This document shows positions 5,512 to 8,054 of a stretch of 8,054 nucleotides of DNA, in pieces. The stretch comes from JAYFRC01 sp034926415 (GTDB taxonomy: Bacteria > Bacillota > Clostridia > Oscillospirales > Oscillospiraceae). The position numbers and the translations under genes were made by a program. Location of the stretch: positions 1 through 8,054 of the forward strand of contig JAYFRC010000012.1 of the NCBI GenBank assembly GCA_034926415.1, written 5' to 3'. The first letter of the stretch is position 1, and each line of letters begins with the position of its first letter. The notes under the pieces were generated by a model, which saw only the letters and a list, made by a program, of their open reading frames with translations, was not told the origin of the DNA and ran no database searches.

Positions 5512-6465
5512 TTATCCGTTTGTAAGATCCTTTGCATGGCCTGCGCAGCCGAGAACTTCAACCAGTTTGTGCTTGACAAGCGCCTGGATATTAGCGCGGG
5601 CGGGCTTCAGGTACTCTCTCGGGTCGAACTTGTCGGGATGCTCGGCCATAAATTTACGTATGGTTCCGGTCATTGCAAGACGCAGGTCGGAGTCGATATT
5701 TATCTTGCAGACTGCCATACGCGCGGCCTGACGGAGCTGATCCTCGGGAACGCCGACGGCGCCGGGCATAGCCCCGCCGTAATCGTTGACCATCTTGACA
5801 TACTCCTGCGGGACGGACGAAGAGCCGTGCAGGACTATCGGGAATCCAGGCAGCCGTTTCGATACCTCTTCGAGTATATCAAAGCGGAGCTGGGGCTTCG
5901 TACCGGGCTTGAACTTATAAGCGCCGTGGCTGGTGCCGATGGCAATGGCAAGAGAATCGCAGCCCGTTGCCTTGACAAATTCCTCGACCTGGTTGGGGTC
6001 GGTATAGGAGGAGTCCTTGGCGTCGACCTTGACCGCGTCCTCAATTCCGGCGAGAGTGCCGAGCTCGGCCTCGACGACAACGCCGTGGTCGTGAGCATAC
6101 TCAACAACCTGTTTTGTAAGAGCAATATTGTCCTTGAAAGGCTTTCCGGAAGCGTCTATCATGACGGAGGTAAATACGCCGTCGACGCAGGCCTTGCAAA
6201 GCTAGAACGAATCTCCGTGGTCAAGGTGAAGGCAGATAGGCAGACCTGTCTCTATCTCCGCGGCCTCGACGAGCTTGATGAGATATGTATGGTTCGCATA
6301 CTTGCGCGCGCCGGCCGAAACCTGGAGAATAAGGGGTGCGTCGACCTCCTGGGCAGCTTGGGTTATGCCCTGGATTATCTCCATGTTGTTGACGTTGAAC
6401 GCGCCGATTGCGTAGCCGCCGTCATAGGCCTTTTTGAACATCTCGGTAGATGTAACAATAGACAT
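5512..6465 (-). pseudogene. fba: Class II fructose-1,6-bisphosphate aldolase, interrupted by one in-frame TAG
   Basis: Translation in one frame gives a full-length aldolase of 317 residues, counting one amber codon at position 88 (6204-6202). The part before it (MSIVTSTEMF to LHLDHGDSF) has catalytic D82 and zinc ligand H83. The part after it (LCKACVDGVF onward, ending KDLTNG) carries zinc ligands H180 (GTSHGAYK) and H213 (VLHGSSSVP) and the phosphate-binding NIDSD (256-260). Homologues read DHGSSFE at this point, so a single G-to-T change (GAG to TAG) explains the stop. Class II aldolases cleave fructose-1,6-bisphosphate to DHAP and glyceraldehyde-3-phosphate. The start is ATG 6465, with AGGAGA (6480-6475) 9 bases upstream. 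The TTG at 6471 is less likely. Without readthrough, products would be an 87-residue fragment and, at best, a piece from ATG 6162 with no ribosome binding site; neither holds the whole active site. Everything else is intact, so a recent mutation, a sequencing error or suppression are all possible. Confidence 0.9.
6202..6204 (-). other. In-frame amber codon within fba
   Basis: TAG stands where homologues have glutamate, just after the active-site HLDHG segment. TAG also ends the recombinase gene (4861-4863), so the codon is a normal stop in this genome rather than reassigned throughout. Confidence 0.9.
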
Positions 6466-6492
6466 GGGCAATCATCTCCTAAAAATTTTGTG

Positions 6493-6513
6493 CCATTACC
6501 CTTTAATGGTAAT
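6493..6513. promoter_or_regulatory. Overlapping dyads at the predicted fba transcription start
   Basis: Two alternative inverted repeats share this stretch: CCATTA-N5-TAATGG (6493-6509) and ATTACC-N7-GGTAAT (6495-6513). They cover the predicted +1 of the fba promoter (about 6510), a common place for a repressor operator. Which regulator would bind is not known. Confidence 0.35.
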
Positions 6514-6516
6514 TTA

Positions 6517-6545
6517 ATTTTATCAATATTTGTACAAAATTTCAA
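6517..6545 (-). promoter_or_regulatory. Sigma-A promoter of fba
   Basis: On the minus strand, TTGAAA (6545-6540) and TAAAAT (6522-6517) are separated by exactly 17 bases, each one mismatch from the sigma-A consensus. Transcription should start near 6510, about 45 bases before the fba ATG. The spacer contains a perfect 10-bp palindrome, TTTGTACAAA (6529-6538). Confidence 0.75.
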
Positions 6546-6787
6546 GGGCTTACGGGCTGTTTGTGCATTGATTATTCCAAACATTGTTATGTGCTTAACA
6601 GTAACTCTCCAAAAGCGACGTGTTATGCCCGACCAAAAAAATTTTCGCGCCCATACCCTCTGCGCATCTATACTTTTCAACGCGTTCATGTTAGAATAAT
6701 AAAAGAGTATCGACCGGCGAAAACAGTCGTACGGAGCGTAAGCTTTACAGGGAGAAACTGTGTTCGAAGACGGCCGACGGCAGAATT
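6546..6787 (+). promoter_or_regulatory. Upstream region and leader of the PPi-phosphofructokinase gene
   Basis: No ORF is supported in this part of the divergent gap (6466-6802). TATACT (6669-6674) is one mismatch from a sigma-A -10, but no good -35 lies 16-18 bases upstream. TTTTCA (6674-6679) with TAATAA (6697-6702) at 17-base spacing is a weaker alternative. Either would give a leader of about 80-110 bases. That leader can form a stem: 6718-6721 plus 6723-6727 pair with 6757-6761 plus 6763-6766 around one A/G mismatch. A small hairpin (TACG-gag-CGTA, 6730-6740) lies inside it. No known riboswitch is recognised. Confidence 0.3.
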
Positions 6788-6802
6788 GGAGGTTACCTGT
6801 TT

Positions 6803-8041
6803 ATGAGTGAATTAAAAGGCACATGTATAATTGGGCAGTCCGGCGGACCCACCGCAGTTATAAACGCCAGCGCGCTCGGAGTAATTGAGACAGCCCTTAA
6901 AACCGGCTGTATCACCCGCGTGCTCGGAGCAGAGCACGGCATAAAGGGGGTACTCAACGACCGTCTGTTCGACATGGGCAAAGAAGATCCTCAGGAGTTG
7001 TCTCTTCTTCGCTACACGCCATCGTCGGCGCTTGGCTCGTGCCGCTACAAGATGGCCGATCCCGACGTGGACGACACAGATTACAAGCGCATACACGAAA
7101 TATTCAAGAAATACGATGTACGCTATTTCTTCTATAACGGCGGCAACGATTCCATGGACACCTGCAATAAAATAAGCAAATATATGCAGAAATCCGGATA
7201 CGAATGCCGCGTAATCGGAATACCCAAGACAATAGACAATGATCTGTTCGGCACCGACCACTGCCCCGGATATGCCAGCGCCGCAAAATACATTGCTACA
7301 TCCTGCATGGAGGTCTACCATGACGCGCGCGTTTATGATACCGGAATGGTTGTCATTATCGAGATAATGGGCCGCCATGCCGGATGGCTGACGGCAGCTT
7401 CCGCTATCGCGTCCGCTTATGGAGCGGGACCCGACCTCATTTATCTGCCCGAGGTCGATTTTGACATGGATAAATATCTCTCGGACCTGGAGCGCATATA
7501 CAAGGAAAAGGGCAACTGCCTCATTGCCGTATCCGAGGGAATACATTATTCCGACGGCAGCTTCGTATCCGATGCAAAGACTTCCACAACCGACGGCTTC
7601 GGTCATGCCCAGCTCGGGGGGCTTTCCGCTCTTCTCACTGAGCTTGCAAAAGCCCGCACCGGCGCGAAATGCCGCGGCATAGAACTCTCTCTGCTCCAGC
7701 GCTGCGCCGCACACCTCGCATCCGAGACCGACATAGAGGAATCCTATATGGCAGGTAAAGCGGCCGTTGAGAACGCTGTTATAGGCGTCACGGACAAGAT
7801 GATAGCCTTTGAGCGCGTCGTTGAAAACGGAAAATACGTATGCAAGACCAAGCTGCTCCCGCTCACAGAAGTGGCCAACTACGAAAAGAAGATTCCGGCC
7901 GAGTGGATTAACGCGGAAGGAAACGGCGTCAATCAGCAGTTCGTCGATTACGCTCTCCCGCTTATCCAGGGTGAGCCGAAGCGCGTGCTCGTTGATTCCC
8001 TCCCCCGCTTTGCAAAGCTCAAAAAGGTGCTTGCAAAATAA
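6803..8041 (+). CDS. pfp: Pyrophosphate-dependent 6-phosphofructokinase
   Basis: This is a complete 412-residue phosphofructokinase. The N-terminal GQSGGPTAVINAS (11-23) is the phosphate-donor loop. GGND (113-116) and PKTIDNDL (141-148) mark the active site, with D145 as catalytic base. MGRHAGWL (189-196) and LSLLQR (295-300) contribute to fructose-6-phosphate binding. ATP enzymes such as E. coli PfkA have glycines where this protein has D116 and K142. That pair is the accepted signature of PPi use, so the reaction is fructose-6-phosphate + PPi to fructose-1,6-bisphosphate + Pi (EC 2.7.1.90). The reaction is reversible and cytoplasmic. Length is well above the roughly 320 of bacterial ATP-PFK. 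GGAGG (6788-6792) lies 10 bases before ATG 6803. The gene is divergent from fba, whose enzyme uses the product. The stop is at 8039-8041, and no terminator is visible in the remaining 13 bases. Confidence 0.93.
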   Translation: MSELKGTCIIGQSGGPTAVINASALGVIETALKTGCITRVLGAEHGIKGVLNDRLFDMGKEDPQELSLLRYTPSSALGSCRYKMADPDVDDTDYKRIHEIFKKYDVRYFFYNGGNDSMDTCNKISKYMQKSGYECRVIGIPKTIDNDLFGTDHCPGYASAAKYIATSCMEVYHDARVYDTGMVVIIEIMGRHAGWLTAASAIASAYGAGPDLIYLPEVDFDMDKYLSDLERIYKEKGNCLIAVSEGIHYSDGSFVSDAKTSTTDGFGHAQLGGLSALLTELAKARTGAKCRGIELSLLQRCAAHLASETDIEESYMAGKAAVENAVIGVTDKMIAFERVVENGKYVCKTKLLPLTEVANYEKKIPAEWINAEGNGVNQQFVDYALPLIQGEPKRVLVDSLPRFAKLKKVLAK

Positions 8042-8054
8042 TCCTGAATAAAGC

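Noticed and set aside
6202..6204. Pyrrolysine or genome-wide TAG reassignment
   Set aside because: TAG ends the recombinase gene, no pyrrolysine genes are in view, and aldolases have glutamate, not a special residue, at this site.
5437..6699. A 420-codon open frame on the plus strand opposite fba
   Set aside because: It is antisense to a clearly recognisable aldolase, begins inside the fba terminator, crosses the fba promoter and has no ribosome binding site or family motif.

Overview
The window looks like ordinary chromosome from a spore-forming, anaerobic Firmicute, most likely a Clostridia/Oscillospiraceae-type gut bacterium. The evidence is a CotJ-type spore coat locus, a CwlD-like cortex amidase, a clostridial-type pyrophosphate-dependent phosphofructokinase, AGGAGG-type ribosome binding sites, roughly balanced GC content and frequent AUA codons. 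No transposase, phage gene, CRISPR array, tRNA or rRNA was seen.

Layout. Bases 1-59 may hold the last codons of a plus-strand gene. A perfect 16-bp stem at 111-149 forms a bidirectional terminator. The minus-strand operon 173-1227 encodes a fused CotJA-CotJB protein followed by the manganese-catalase-like CotJC, with a 1-nt stop/start overlap. Divergent from it, cwlD (1380-2096) and radA (2113-3483) form a plus-strand pair. A 345-bp gap (3484-3828) holds a strong Shine-Dalgarno sequence before a possible AUU-initiated 26-codon ORF, and a 13-bp-arm inverted repeat. It is followed by a XerC/D-type tyrosine recombinase (3829-4863). This converges, 5 bases apart, with a minus-strand Amidase_6 protein (4869-5369). 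A terminator (5428-5466) ends the minus-strand fba gene for class II fructose-bisphosphate aldolase (5512-6465). That reading frame is interrupted by a single in-frame TAG. A divergent control region (6466-6802) carries a good sigma-A promoter for fba and separates it from the plus-strand PPi-phosphofructokinase gene (6803-8041).

How the genes work together. CotJAB and CotJC build part of the spore coat, while CwlD starts muramic-lactam formation in the spore cortex, so the left third is a sporulation neighbourhood. RadA and the Xer recombinase act on DNA. Pfp makes fructose-1,6-bisphosphate and aldolase cleaves it, so the right third is a divergent glycolytic pair.

No clearly new multi-gene system is visible. 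The points most worth a second look are the amber codon in a central glycolytic gene, the CotJA-CotJB fusion, and the unexplained radA-xer gap.
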